Source of the DNA: Actinoplanes italicus
Lineage (GTDB): Bacteria; Actinomycetota; Actinomycetes; Mycobacteriales; Micromonosporaceae
Assembly (NCBI RefSeq): GCF_003001815.1
Contig: NZ_PVMZ01000003.1
Coordinates: 496,001 to 560,000, forward strand
DNA length: 64,000 nt
Direction: 5' to 3'
Part shown: positions 8,218 through 19,325 of the stretch, piece after piece
Numbering within the stretch: position 1 is the first letter of the stretch
Layout of the letters: each line of letters opens with the position of its first letter
Program-made: the position numbers and the translations under genes
Notes under the pieces: model-generated
What the model was told of the DNA's origin: nothing
What the model saw: only the letters and a program-made list of their open reading frames with translations
The model's database searches: none

Positions 8218-8805
8218 GTGGTGATGGGCACGCGCAAGCAGCAGGCGGCGCAGACCGAGGCGGAACTGAAGGCGGCGGCGATCCGTGTGTTCGAGCGGAC
8301 CGGCTACCTCAACACCAAGATCACCGACATCACGGCCGAGGCGGGGCGGGCGACCGGGTCGTTCTACAAGCACTTCGCGAGCAAGGAGCGGCTGCTCGAG
8401 GTGCTGCTCGCCGACCTGCTGGCCGAGGCGGACGCGAGCTCCGAGCTGAGCGGCCACCCGGACGACTTCCGGGACCGGGCGGCGGTCCGCTGGCACGTCA
8501 CCGTGTTCTGGAGCTTCTACGGCCGGCACCGGGCGGTCATGTCGGCGCTGCAGCAGGCCGCGATCGTCGATGAGGAGTTCGCGCGGCGCAGCCGGGAGAT
8601 GCTCGAACCGGACCTGCACCACATCGCCGGACATCTCGCCGGCCTCGACCTGCCGGCCGACCCACTGGTCGCGGCGTCGTTCTTCACCACGACGCTCTCG
8701 GCCCTGGCGGCCGGCTGGTTCGCGGGCCCGTCCGTGGGCGAGCACGAGATGATCGAGAGCGTGACGACGTTCCTGCACCAGGGCCTGGGCGGCGCCGCCC
8801 GCTGA
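8218..8805 (+). CDS. TetR/AcrR family transcriptional regulator
   Basis: Repressor of 195 residues. Residues about 14-60 form the TetR helix-turn-helix (AIRVFERTGYLNTKITDI, TAEAGRATGSFYKHFASKE). The C-terminal half is an all-helical ligand domain. Starts possible at GTG 8218 or ATG 8224; the former is favoured by a -10 element 7 nt upstream. Divergent from the FAD monooxygenase, across shared operators, which makes that gene its probable target and a related small aromatic compound its possible ligand. It converges with sdhB, and two hairpins separate them. Confidence 0.9.
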   Translation: MVMGTRKQQAAQTEAELKAAAIRVFERTGYLNTKITDITAEAGRATGSFYKHFASKERLLEVLLADLLAEADASSELSGHPDDFRDRAAVRWHVTVFWSFYGRHRAVMSALQQAAIVDEEFARRSREMLEPDLHHIAGHLAGLDLPADPLVAASFFTTTLSALAAGWFAGPSVGEHEMIESVTTFLHQGLGGAAR

Positions 8806-8820
8806 AGCCGGGCGGAAAAA

Positions 8821-8854
8821 CGGATGCCCGGCACGCCGTTGTGCCGGGCATCCG
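8821..8854. terminator. Bidirectional hairpin between tetR and sdhB
   Basis: CGGATGCCCGGCAC at 8821-8834 pairs perfectly with 8841-8854 around a 6-nt loop (GCCGTT). A run of five A precedes it, giving a U-tract for transcripts from the sdh side. Confidence 0.75.
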
Positions 8855-8868
8855 AAGCTGTCCGGGCA

Positions 8869-8890
8869 TCGGGCACACCGTTGTGCCCGA
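8869..8890. terminator. Second hairpin between tetR and sdhB
   Basis: TCGGGCAC at 8869-8876 pairs with GTGCCCGA at 8883-8890 around ACCGTT. It repeats the arm and loop sequence of the first hairpin, so the two look like a duplicated terminator between convergent genes. Confidence 0.6.
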
Positions 8891-8911
8891 CACCGCGGAG
8901 ACTGAAACCGA

Positions 8912-9654
8912 TCAGCGCTTGGTGATCGCCTTGCGGTAGTCGCTGTTGAGGCGGCCGATGAGGCTCAGCGGGATGCCCTTGGGGCAGACCGTGGTGCACT
9001 CGCCGGCGTTGGTGCAGCCGCCGAAGCCTGCGTCGTCCTGCGCCTGCAGCATGTCGATGACGCGGCTGTCACGCTCGGGCTGGCCCTGGGGCATCAGGCC
9101 GAGATGCGCGATCTTCGCGGCGGTGAACAGCATCGACGAGCCGTTCGGGCAGGCCGCCACGCAGGCGCCGCAGCCGATGCAGGTGGCCGCCTCGAACGCG
9201 GCGTCCGCGTCCTTCTTCGGCACCGGCGTGGCGTGGGCGTCCGGCGCGGTGCCGGTGGGGGCGGTGATGTAGCCGCCGGCCTGGATGATCTTGTCGAACG
9301 CGGTGCGGTCGACGACCAGGTCCTTGATGACCGGGAAGGCGGCGGCGCGCCACGGCTCGACATCGATCACGTCGCCGTCGGAGAACTTCCGCATGTGCAG
9401 CTGGCAGGTGGTGGTGGCCTTCTCGGGGCCGTGCGCCACACCGTTGATGACCATGCTGCACGCGCCGCAGATGCCCTCACGGCAATCGTGGTCGAACGCG
9501 ATCGGGTCGTCACCCGAGAGGATCAGCGTCTCGTTGAGGACGTCGATCATCTCGAGGAACGACGCGTCGGGGGAGATGCCCTTCACGTCGTAGGTGACCA
9601 TCTTGCCGCCCGTCGACGGACCGGCCTGACGCCACACCCTGACCTTGATGTCCA

Positions 9655-9655
<1 letters not shown>
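8912..9655 (-). CDS. sdhB: Succinate dehydrogenase iron-sulfur subunit
   Basis: Electron-transfer subunit of 247 residues of respiratory complex II at the inner face of the membrane. Cys58, Cys63, Cys66 and Cys84 form the [2Fe-2S] site (CREGICGAC and TTTCQ). [14 protein letters not shown] and [14 protein letters not shown] in the C-terminal half carry the [4Fe-4S] and [3Fe-4S] ligands. The ATG at 9655 shares one base with the stop of sdhA (TAATG), showing translational coupling; an in-frame extension upstream would run inside sdhA. Last gene of sdhCAB. Confidence 0.96.
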
Positions 9656-11604
<1,949 letters not shown>

Positions 11605-11606
11605 GA

Positions 11607-12347
11607 TCAACCCACCAATCCGGTCAGCACCGCGACGGGAACCGAGAGGTACATCGCGACCAGCAGCACCGACAGGGTCAGCGCGATGGCCTGGGCCCGG
11701 CGCTCACCCTTGGTGGTCTGCTGGCCCAGCGTGCGGAACGCGCTCCAGATGCCGTGCCGCAGGTGGAAGCCGACGGCGACCACGGCGACGACGTAGAAGA
11801 GCGTCACGTACCAGCGCTCGGGGGCGAAGTCCGCGACCACACGGGCCGACGGGTTGGAGTCGCCGCCCTCGGGGTTCAGGTGACCGGTCGTCAGGTCGAG
11901 GATGTGGTAGATCACGAACAGCACGATGATCACGCCGCCCCAGCGCATGGTGCGCGCGGCGTAGCTGCCCTGGACCTTCGGCCGGTGCGCGTACTTGACC
12001 GGGCGCGCCTTCTTGGCACGGATGGTCAGCGCGGTCGCGGCCCAGATGTGCAGGCCGATCGCGACCAGCAGGCCGACCCGCTGGATCCAGAGGAACCAGG
12101 CGTGCGGCAGCAGGGGCGTGCCGAGCTCCCGCAACCATTCCGCGTAGTGGTCGAAGTCCGGCAGGCCCACGAAGATCTTGAGGTTGCCCGCCGCGTGCGC
12201 GAAGAGGAACAGGACCAGCAGCGCGCCGCTTGCCGCCATGACCAGTTTGAGGATGACCGATGAAGGCCGGACCGACTTCCGCGGCGTGGGGCGTGCCGTC
12301 GCACCCGCCGCGTTGGTCGTCTTCGGAATAGGAGTGTCTACCGCCAC
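11607..12347 (-). CDS. sdhC: Succinate dehydrogenase cytochrome b subunit
   Basis: Membrane anchor of 246 residues with five hydrophobic segments, the single-subunit cytochrome b558 type that binds two haems. Histidines in the first, second and later helices ([40 protein letters not shown]) are the likely haem ligands. GTG start with TACCGT 7 nt upstream and TAGACG 17 nt further, so the operon message is probably leaderless. First gene of sdhCAB and divergent from a LysR regulator. Confidence 0.93.
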   Translation of the reverse strand: MAVDTPIPKTTNAAGATARPTPRKSVRPSSVILKLVMAASGALLVLFLFAHAAGNLKIFVGLPDFDHYAEWLRELGTPLLPHAWFLWIQRVGLLVAIGLHIWAATALTIRAKKARPVKYAHRPKVQGSYAARTMRWGGVIIVLFVIYHILDLTTGHLNPEGGDSNPSARVVADFAPERWYVTLFYVVAVVAVGFHLRHGIWSAFRTLGQQTTKGERRAQAIALTLSVLLVAMYLSVPVAVLTGLVG

Positions 12348-12383
12348 AAGCTGAACGGTAGAAAGACTCTGGCCATTCGTCTA
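12348..12383 (-). promoter_or_regulatory. Promoter of the sdhCAB operon
   Basis: On the minus strand TAGACG (12383-12378), a 17-nt spacer and TACCGT (12360-12355) lie 7 nt before the GTG of sdhC. No Shine-Dalgarno is present. Confidence 0.6.
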
Positions 12384-12405
12384 ATGCATGCTGGGGCCCA
12401 TCTCC

Positions 12406-12424
12406 ATAGCTGTAGGCTATTAAG
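12406..12424 (+). promoter_or_regulatory. LysR box overlapping the lysR -10 element
   Basis: ATAGC-TGTAG-GCTAT at 12406-12420 is a perfect 15-bp inverted repeat with the T-N11-A spacing (T12407, A12419) typical of LysR-family sites. It contains TAGGCT (12413-12418), the likely -10 of lysR, which lies 6 nt before the GTG. This fits autorepression and control of divergent sdhCAB. Confidence 0.75.
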
Positions 12425-13327
12425 GTGCAGCTGCAACAACTCCGGTACTTCGTAGCGGTGGCAGAGACGCGACATTTCACCCAAGCGGCGGACGAATTGG
12501 GCGTCTCGCAACCAACGCTGAGTAAGCAGATTCACACCCTCGAAACGTCACTCGGCGCGCCGCTCTTCGAGCGCATCCGCGGTGGCGTGACCCTCACGGT
12601 AGCCGGGGAAACCCTGCTCCCGCTGGCGCAACGCATGATCGCGGACGCCGACGCCGCCAAGGACGCGGTCGCCGACATCATCGGCCTCCGGCGCGGGGAC
12701 GTACGCCTCGGCGCCACCCCGAGTCTCTGCTCCTCGCTGGTGCCCGGCGTGCTCCGGGCGTACCGCGCCGAGCATCCCGGCATCTCGCTGCACGTCACCG
12801 AGGGCAGCTCCCAGGACATGATCGCCGACCTGCTCGCGCACTCGCTCGACCTGGCCCTGATCGTGCAGCCCGAGCACGGTGTGGACCCGGCGCTGGAGAC
12901 CACCGAGCTGCTGCGGGAGAGCCTCGTGGTCGCCTCGGTCGCGTCCGGGCCGCCACCGACCGTGGCCCGCCAGCTCGACCTGGTGGAGCTGCGGCACACC
13001 CCGATGGTGATGTTCCGCGACGGCTACGACATCCGCGACGTCACCCTCCAGGCCTGTGAACGGGCCGGATTCACGCCGAAGTTCGCCGTCGAGGGCGGCG
13101 AGATGGACGCCGTGCTGGCCTTCGTCGAGGCGGGGCTGGGGGTGGCGCTCGTGCCGAGCATGGTGCTGACCAACCGGCCGCTGCTGCGGGCCACACCGCT
13201 CGCGCCGCCCGGAATGCGGCGCACGATCGCGCTGGCCCATCGCCGGGGAGCCGTCATGTCACACGCCGCGACGGCGCTCCGTGAAGTGGTGATCGAGCAC
13301 TGCGCGGCAACCGTCCACATCGGGTAG
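12425..13327 (+). CDS. LysR family transcriptional regulator
   Basis: Regulator of 300 residues with the classic LysR N-terminus: LQQLRYFVAVAETRHFTQAA then GVSQPTLSKQIHTLE at residues 2-41, a linker helix, and a two-lobed periplasmic-binding-protein-like sensor domain. It diverges from sdhCAB with 77 bp between start codons, and a perfect LysR box covers its own -10, so it probably autoregulates and may control succinate dehydrogenase. The effector is unknown; it could be a dicarboxylate, by analogy only. Confidence 0.93.
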   Translation: MQLQQLRYFVAVAETRHFTQAADELGVSQPTLSKQIHTLETSLGAPLFERIRGGVTLTVAGETLLPLAQRMIADADAAKDAVADIIGLRRGDVRLGATPSLCSSLVPGVLRAYRAEHPGISLHVTEGSSQDMIADLLAHSLDLALIVQPEHGVDPALETTELLRESLVVASVASGPPPTVARQLDLVELRHTPMVMFRDGYDIRDVTLQACERAGFTPKFAVEGGEMDAVLAFVEAGLGVALVPSMVLTNRPLLRATPLAPPGMRRTIALAHRRGAVMSHAATALREVVIEHCAATVHIG

Positions 13328-13348
13328 TCAAGCGTATGGGCGCGCGTC

Positions 13349-13360
13349 TAGGCTCCGGGT
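13349..13360 (+). promoter_or_regulatory. Leaderless -10 element of the methyltransferase gene
   Basis: TAGGCT at 13349-13354 is 6 nt before the GTG at 13361, with no Shine-Dalgarno. It follows the lysR stop by 21 bp. Confidence 0.5.
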
Positions 13361-14119
13361 GTGTGGCATGGCGAGTACCGGGATCCCCGGCTGGTCGAGG
13401 TCTACGACGCTGAACACCTCTGGGGCTGGGAGGACGACTTCTTCATGCGGGTCCTCGCCGACCGCGTGACACCCCGTGTCCTCGATCTGGGCTGCGGCAC
13501 CGGCCGTCTGGCGATCGCCATGGCCGTGGCCGGCCATGAGGTGACCGCCGTCGACCCGGCACGGGCCGTCCTCGACGCCGCCCGGCGCAAGCCCGGCGCT
13601 GACGGCGTCCGCTGGATCGAGGGGTCGTTCGAGACGCTGCCGCCCCGCGCGTTCGATGCCGCCTTCCTGACCGGGCATGTGGCCGAACTGATGGTCACCG
13701 ACGACGAGTGGTCTGGGGCCCTGCACGCGCTGCGCGACAGCCTCACCGCCGACGGCCGGTTGATCCTGAACACCCGCGACCCGGCGGCCCGCCCGTGGCA
13801 GGACTGGAACCGGGCGGCCACCGAGCGGCCCGTCGTGCTCGCCGACGGTTCGGTGGTGCGGGCCTGGACGGAGAGCGATCTGGAGAAGGAGCGGGGCACG
13901 GTCTCGGTCGTCCATCACTATCTGTTCCCGGATGGTCTTGAGCTGACCAGTACGGCCGCGCACCGGTTGCGGGACGAGGACACTCTGCGTGACTCGCTGC
14001 GAACTGCGGGTTTCCGGGTGGAGGAGCTCTATGGAGGGTGGGGCAGGGAGCCCGCCGGCCTCAGTGAGGACGGTGAACTGATAGTGATCGCGCTCGCCGA
14101 ACCGCGGATGCTTGCATGA
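13361..14119 (+). CDS. Class I SAM-dependent methyltransferase
   Basis: Methyltransferase of 252 residues. VLDLGCGTGRLAIAMA at residues about 44-59 is the SAM-binding motif I, followed by VTAVDPARAVLD (acidic loop binding the ribose). A short C-terminal substrate region ends with EELYGGWGREPAG, common in small-molecule methyltransferases. Substrate unknown. GTG start with a -10 element 6 nt upstream; no link to the neighbours is evident. Confidence 0.88.
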   Translation: MWHGEYRDPRLVEVYDAEHLWGWEDDFFMRVLADRVTPRVLDLGCGTGRLAIAMAVAGHEVTAVDPARAVLDAARRKPGADGVRWIEGSFETLPPRAFDAAFLTGHVAELMVTDDEWSGALHALRDSLTADGRLILNTRDPAARPWQDWNRAATERPVVLADGSVVRAWTESDLEKERGTVSVVHHYLFPDGLELTSTAAHRLRDEDTLRDSLRTAGFRVEELYGGWGREPAGLSEDGELIVIALAEPRMLA

Positions 14120-14214
14120 TGTGCCGCTTTACTTACTGAACCATTGCAGGACATGAATGCCGGACTACTATCCGGCTGGCATCGGTACCGACCTCAACGA
14201 CGGGGCTAGGTGGC

Positions 14215-15927
14215 ATGTCCGACAACGAGTGGCCAAGGCAGTTGCCCGCGCCCGACCACGGCGAATGGAACGACCAGCCTCAGTCGCGCGGCCGCGTCCT
14301 GCTCGCCGCGGCCCTGGTCATCACGGTTCTGCTGGTCGCGGGTGGCGTCGCGTGGCGACTGATGAGCAACGGGACCGGCGAGCCGGCCGCCCAGCCCAGC
14401 GCGGCCCCGGCGTCCTCCGAGAAGCCCAGCGTCACCCCCTGCCCGGATCCCGAGCTGACCGTGGCCGTGGCGCCCGAGATCGAGCCGGTGATCAGCGCGG
14501 CCGCAGCGTCCCTCAAGCCGGTCGGCCAGCGCTGCTCGGCGATCGTGGTGCGGGCCGAGGAACCCGGCGTCACCGTCGCCGCCAAGGAACAGCCGGACGC
14601 GTGGGTGCCGTCGTCCAGCGTCTGGCTGCGGATCGCGGCCGACTCCAAGCAGGTCTACCAGACGTCCGGCGCCACCCTCGCCTGGTCACCGATCGTGCTG
14701 GGCGCGCCGCAGGCGCTCGCCCCCCAGTTCTCGTCGGACGGCAAGACGTCCTGGACCGGCCTGATCAAGGCGGTGACCGAGGAACGGGTGCCGGTCGTCA
14801 CCATGACCGACCCGCTGATCACCACGACCGGCCTGCTCAGCGTCCACGGCGTGCACGCGGCGACCGCACTGACCACGAAGGACCCGGGTATCGCCCAGCT
14901 GCGTGCCCTCACCCTGCGCAGCCGGCTCACCGACGCGGCCGCCGACCCTGCCGCCCTGCTCACCGAGATGTCCCGGCAGACCGACGCCGCCGACGCCTCC
15001 TTCTCGGTCGGCGTCTTCCCGGTGATCGAGCAGCAGGTCACCGCCTATCAGAAGGGCGGCTACCGGATTCCCCTGACGTCCTCGGTGCCGGTCGACGGGC
15101 AGATCTCGGCCGACTACCCGTTCGCGGTACGTAAGGGCGTCAAGACCCGGCTGGCCGAGCAGCTGCGCGCCGCGATCAGCAAGCAGGCCCTGGCGGAGGC
15201 CGGTTTCCGTACCGAACCGACGGCCGGCGGCATCCGCCTGCCCGACTCCGGCAAGGCGCTGCTCGGCACCGCACGGCAGTGGGCGGGATTCCAGACCGTG
15301 GCTTTCCAGGTGCTGCTGCTGATCGACAACTCGGGCTCGATGAACGAGAAGATCGGCGCGGGCGCGGCCACCAAGGCGTCGCTGCTGCGCGAGTCCGGGG
15401 CCAGCGCGGCCGAGCTGTTCAACCCGGAGACCACGATCGGGATGTGGTACTTCGGTTCCAGCGCGACGAGCGACACCGCGCACACCGAGGTGGTGCCGTT
15501 CGGGCCGATCACCGCGGCGGTCGGCGGCAAGCTCCGGCGCGAGGCTCTGGGCGCGGCGATCGCCGGATACCGTCCACAGCAGAACGCCGGCACCCCGCTG
15601 TACCAGACCGTGCTCGACGGCATCGCGGACATGCGCAAGCAGGTCCAGCCCGGCCGCTCGACGGTGGTCGTGGTGCTCACCGACGGCGCCGACGGCGGCA
15701 CCAAGTTCGCGATGACCAACCAGCAGTTCCTGCAGCGGCTCGGGGCGGCGTCGGATCCGGGGCGGCCGGTCCCGGTCATCGCCGTCGGTTACGGCCCGGA
15801 CGCCAACATGAAGGCGTTGCAGGACATGGCGAAGGCCACCGGCGGACAGGCGATCGCGGCACGCAACCCCGCCGACCTGGCCTCCGCGATGGCCAGGGCC
15901 TTCCTGGCGGCCCGGTCCACGTCCTGA
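14215..15927 (+). CDS. Membrane-anchored protein with substrate-binding-like and VWA domains
   Basis: Protein of 570 residues. A cytoplasmic tail of about 25 residues precedes one transmembrane anchor (VLLAAALVITVLLVAGGVAW), so the bulk is outside the cell. Residues about 75-345 look like a periplasmic solute-binding fold (DAWVPSSSVWLRIAADSK, LGAPQAL), and residues about 365-565 are a von Willebrand A domain with an intact metal site DNSGS at 371-375, TPLYQT and LTDGADGG. Family members are usually annotated as VWA proteins of unknown role; a metal-dependent adhesion or scaffold function is possible. Its stop is 9 nt from the convergent crtI stop. Confidence 0.82.
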   Translation: MSDNEWPRQLPAPDHGEWNDQPQSRGRVLLAAALVITVLLVAGGVAWRLMSNGTGEPAAQPSAAPASSEKPSVTPCPDPELTVAVAPEIEPVISAAAASLKPVGQRCSAIVVRAEEPGVTVAAKEQPDAWVPSSSVWLRIAADSKQVYQTSGATLAWSPIVLGAPQALAPQFSSDGKTSWTGLIKAVTEERVPVVTMTDPLITTTGLLSVHGVHAATALTTKDPGIAQLRALTLRSRLTDAAADPAALLTEMSRQTDAADASFSVGVFPVIEQQVTAYQKGGYRIPLTSSVPVDGQISADYPFAVRKGVKTRLAEQLRAAISKQALAEAGFRTEPTAGGIRLPDSGKALLGTARQWAGFQTVAFQVLLLIDNSGSMNEKIGAGAATKASLLRESGASAAELFNPETTIGMWYFGSSATSDTAHTEVVPFGPITAAVGGKLRREALGAAIAGYRPQQNAGTPLYQTVLDGIADMRKQVQPGRSTVVVVLTDGADGGTKFAMTNQQFLQRLGAASDPGRPVPVIAVGYGPDANMKALQDMAKATGGQAIAARNPADLASAMARAFLAARSTS

Positions 15928-15936
15928 CGAAGCGGA

Positions 15937-17370
15937 TCAGGCCGGACCGATCTGATCGGCGACGATCCGGGCGGACAGGGTCACCATCGGCAGCCCTCCG
16001 CCCGGATGCACCGATCCGCCGACCAGGAACAACCCGTCGACCGGGCCGCGGTTGCCGGGTCGCAGCAGGCCACCGGCGGTGCCGTAGATCGCCCCGCCCG
16101 GGGCGCCGGTCGCCTCGGCCAGATCCGCCGGCGTGCGGGTCTCGGCGAACTCCAGCCGGTCGCGCACGTCCAGACCGCGACGGGCCAGAACATCAAGGAC
16201 ATGGCGGGCGTACGCGTCCGCGAGCCCCGGCCGCCGCCAGTCCACAGCGGACATCGCGGTGCCGTGGCGTGGAGTGTTGACCAGCACGAACCACGCCTCC
16301 CGCCCGTCCGGCCGCACCGCCGGATCGGCGGCCCGGGTGACGAACACCGCCGGGTCGTCGACCGGCCGGGCCCGGCGGCCGGGCCGGGGGAAGATCGCGT
16401 CGAACTCGGCGTCGTAGCGGCGCGGGAAGAAGACCGTGTGATGCGCCAGCTCCGGGGTCTCGCCGCGCACCCCGAGCAGCAGCACGAACCCGCCCAGGCT
16501 GCGATCGGCGAGCCCGGTCAGCCGGCCCGGGCTCGGCAGCAGGTCGCGATAGAGGGTGACGGCGTCCACATTGGCCACCACCACGTCGGCCGGCACGAAA
16601 CGGCCCGACGCCAGCCGCACCCCGCGTACCCCGGAATCGGCCTCGATCGACTCGACCTCGGACGAGAGCTCCATCCGTACGCCCAGAAGATCGCACCGCG
16701 CGCGAAGCGCCGCGGCGAGGGTGCCCAGACCACCCGGCAGGTACCAGCCGCCGTGAGTCAGTTCGGCGTAGGGGATCGCCGCGAGCGCGGCCGGTGCGCG
16801 CCGGGGATCGGTGCCGGTGTAGGTCGCATAGCGGTCCAGCAGCATCCGCAGCCGCGGATCGCGCAGGTAGCGGCGGCCCAGACCGCGCAGCGACCGGCCC
16901 GGCGCGATCGCCGCGAGATCACCCACCCGCCACGAGAGCCGGGCCAGCGACGCCACCGACACCGGCCGCTGCAGCACCGACTCCCAGGACGCGTGCCAGA
17001 TCCGCGCGGCCCGCCGCCAGAAGCGGTCCCAGTCCGCCGCCGCTTCCGGGCCGAGCGCGGCGCCGATCCGATCGAGGAACACCGCGTGATCCGGCGACGA
17101 GTCGAGCACCACACCGTCCGGGAAGACGTGCCGCACCACCGGATCCAGCGGCTCCGGGCGCAACCCCAGCTCCAGCTCGTCGAAGACCTGCGGCAACGTG
17201 AGCAGGCTCGGGCCGGTGTCGAAGCGGTAGCCGTCCCGTTCGTACACCGCCAGCTTCCCGCCCACCTCCGCGGCGCGCTCGTGCACGGTCACCCGATGCC
17301 CGGCGGCGGCCAGGCGGACGGCGGCGGCCAGCCCACCCACGCCCGCCCCGACGACCACGATGTCACTCAC
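15937..17370 (-). CDS. crtI: CrtI-type carotenoid desaturase
   Basis: FAD-dependent desaturase of 477 residues. GAGVGG at residues 8-13 is the Rossmann motif and HERAAEVGGKL the following acid/arginine segment; the C-terminal FAD motif reads GLFLVGGSVHPGGGLPMV. This is the phytoene desaturase family, which includes CrtI and the 3,4-desaturase CrtD. Because the operon has no phytoene synthase but carries CruF and CrtA homologues, a CrtD-like step on a tailored carotenoid is as likely as phytoene desaturation. GTG start; last gene of the operon beginning at 20561, 60 nt after the glycosyltransferase. Confidence 0.82.
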   Translation of the reverse strand: MSDIVVVGAGVGGLAAAVRLAAAGHRVTVHERAAEVGGKLAVYERDGYRFDTGPSLLTLPQVFDELELGLRPEPLDPVVRHVFPDGVVLDSSPDHAVFLDRIGAALGPEAAADWDRFWRRAARIWHASWESVLQRPVSVASLARLSWRVGDLAAIAPGRSLRGLGRRYLRDPRLRMLLDRYATYTGTDPRRAPAALAAIPYAELTHGGWYLPGGLGTLAAALRARCDLLGVRMELSSEVESIEADSGVRGVRLASGRFVPADVVVANVDAVTLYRDLLPSPGRLTGLADRSLGGFVLLLGVRGETPELAHHTVFFPRRYDAEFDAIFPRPGRRARPVDDPAVFVTRAADPAVRPDGREAWFVLVNTPRHGTAMSAVDWRRPGLADAYARHVLDVLARRGLDVRDRLEFAETRTPADLAEATGAPGGAIYGTAGGLLRPGNRGPVDGLFLVGGSVHPGGGLPMVTLSARIVADQIGPA

Positions 17371-17430
17371 GGCAAGATCAAGACCTTTCCTCCGGTACGG
17401 GCGACAAGCGCCGATTCTGTCCAGCCGGGT

Positions 17431-18513
17431 TCAGACGGGGCGGCCGCGCCATGACAGCCGATCATGATGGCGCCGGTGGAACGAGCGGGCCACCAGCCAG
17501 GCGAACAGGACGACCGAGACCGGGTGCGCGAACGCGTCCGGGAACATCCGGCCTCCGGTGGCGGCGGCACTGACCAGGCGGCCGGCCACCCCGAGCAGGT
17601 ATCCGGCGGCGGCCACGGCCGGGTGGGCACCGAACAGGAACAGCGGCGGCACGGCGTACAACAGAAGAAGCAGGACCACGGCGGCGGCCGCGCCGGACGC
17701 CGACCCGAACGACGCCCAGAGGGATTTGCCGTAGCCGTCCGCCAGCTCCCGCCAGGTCGAATACATGTGGCAGGTCGCCAGGCGCGAACCGTCGGCGAGG
17801 GCGATCCGCCCGCCGGACCGCTTGACCGCGCGGGCCAGCCCGATGTCCTCCAGGATGTCGTCGCGGACCGCGGCGTGCCCACCGGCCCGCCGGTAACCGG
17901 CCGCGTCCACCACCAGCCACTGGCCTCCCGCGGCGGCCAGCGACGGGCGCGGCGAGCGTTCCATGCCTCGCAGCGGCAGAAAAGTCAGCCACGACCACTG
18001 CAGCAGTGGTTGCACCAGACGCCCTGAGCCGACGATCTTCGGATACGGCGAGAGCAGTGTCACCCGGCTCTCCCGCAGCAGCGTCACCGCACCGGCCACC
18101 GCGTCCGGCGCCAGCACCACGTCCGCGTCGACGAAGACCAGCACCTCCGCGTCCCCGGCGTCGTCGGCGAGCTGCCGGCAGGCATTCGGTTTGCCGAGCC
18201 AGCCGTCCGGCAGCGGGCCGCCGGTCAGCAGCCGCACCCGCGGGTCACCGGCCGCGACCGCCCGGACCACGGCCGCGGTGTCGTCGGCAGACCCGTCGTC
18301 GAGGACGTGGATCCGCAGATCCGGGACACCACGCTGGGCCAGCAGCGACTCCAGGCACGGCGTGACCCGGCCCGCCTCGTCACGCAGCGGCAGCAGCACC
18401 GCCACCCGCTCGGTCGCCGAGGCGCCCCGGCGCGGCCGGCGCAACAGCAGCGCGTTCACCACGGTGTGCCCCGTGAGCAGCACCAGCGGGATCAGGACGA
18501 GCCAGCCGCTCAT
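17431..18513 (-). CDS. Family 2 glycosyltransferase, CruG-like
   Basis: Membrane-associated glycosyltransferase of 360 residues. An N-terminal hydrophobic anchor is followed by a GT-A domain with LDDGSADDT at residues 71-79 and the DAD metal site at 129-131, then EDIGLARAVKRSGG (ED acid-base region) and three C-terminal hydrophobic segments. It overlaps the CruF-like gene by ATGA, so the two are translationally coupled. CruF and CruG act in sequence, hydrating a psi end and then glycosylating the hydroxyl, which makes carotenoid glycosylation the best inference. Confidence 0.82.
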   Translation of the reverse strand: MSGWLVLIPLVLLTGHTVVNALLLRRPRRGASATERVAVLLPLRDEAGRVTPCLESLLAQRGVPDLRIHVLDDGSADDTAAVVRAVAAGDPRVRLLTGGPLPDGWLGKPNACRQLADDAGDAEVLVFVDADVVLAPDAVAGAVTLLRESRVTLLSPYPKIVGSGRLVQPLLQWSWLTFLPLRGMERSPRPSLAAAGGQWLVVDAAGYRRAGGHAAVRDDILEDIGLARAVKRSGGRIALADGSRLATCHMYSTWRELADGYGKSLWASFGSASGAAAAVVLLLLLYAVPPLFLFGAHPAVAAAGYLLGVAGRLVSAAATGGRMFPDAFAHPVSVVLFAWLVARSFHRRHHDRLSWRGRPV

Positions 18514-19325
18514 GGACTGTTCTCCGTGGCGTGCTCTGCGGGGGCGGAGGCTGCCGCCCGGAGCCGCCACACCAGCGGCAGGACCGCGACGCCCATCAGG
18601 ACCCCGCCCCATACCGCCGAGCCCGGCAGGTTCAGGAAGACGGCGTGCGCGAGCACCGAGGAGAAGTACGTCCACAGCCAGAGCGCCAGCATCGGTGCGT
18701 CCGAGTCCGCCGGAGCCGACGCGACCCGCCCGGCCGCCGCTGACAACGCCGTCATCAGCACGACCGCGAAACCCAGCCAGCCCAGATAGTTGCCGATCGG
18801 GATCCCCGGCACCCCCGGCAGCGCCGGAACCGGATCGTGCCAGCGCCAATACCCCTCCGCGACCATCTGCGGATCGAGGAACAGATCCCACGCGGCCAGC
18901 CCGGCGGCCGCCACCGCGATCCGCACCGGCCGGCTCCGGGTCACCCGCCCCGCTGCCAGCCAGGCCGGCCACGCCATCCAGGTCCACGCCAGCGGAATGA
19001 TCAGCGGTACGCCCAGCAGTTTCGGCCCCAGCTGACCCGAATAGTCGTAGGTGCCGAACGGGAAACCGGTCGCCACACCGACCGCCTCCACCGCGAACCC
19101 GCCCAGCATCGCCGTGCCCACCAGCGCGACCGCCGCACGCGGACCCCGGCGCAGCAGCGCGTGCGACACCGACAGCACCACCCCGATCAGCACCGTCGCC
19201 ACGGTGAGACCGGCCCGTACCCCGCCCTCGGTCAGCGGATAACAGATCTGGGCGAGAACCAGCCCGCCCAGCAGAAACCAGGGAACCGCGCGCAAGGAGT
19301 CAGCCGCCGACCATTCCCGGAGCAC
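18510..19325 (-). CDS. cruF: CruF-type carotenoid 1',2'-hydratase
   Basis: Polytopic membrane protein of 271 residues with about seven hydrophobic segments. The family signatures are visible: FGTYDYSGQLGPKLLGVPL, the LAAWDLFLDPQMVAEGYW block with its acidic pair, and PIGNYLGW. Homologues add water to the terminal double bond of acyclic carotenoid ends. A GTG at 19325, overlapping the acetyltransferase by 26 nt, gives the usual family length; a TTG at 19295 is an alternative and longer in-frame extensions would lie inside the GNAT gene. Coupled to the downstream glycosyltransferase. Confidence 0.82.
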   Translation of the reverse strand: MLREWSAADSLRAVPWFLLGGLVLAQICYPLTEGGVRAGLTVATVLIGVVLSVSHALLRRGPRAAVALVGTAMLGGFAVEAVGVATGFPFGTYDYSGQLGPKLLGVPLIIPLAWTWMAWPAWLAAGRVTRSRPVRIAVAAAGLAAWDLFLDPQMVAEGYWRWHDPVPALPGVPGIPIGNYLGWLGFAVVLMTALSAAAGRVASAPADSDAPMLALWLWTYFSSVLAHAVFLNLPGSAVWGGVLMGVAVLPLVWRLRAAASAPAEHATENSP

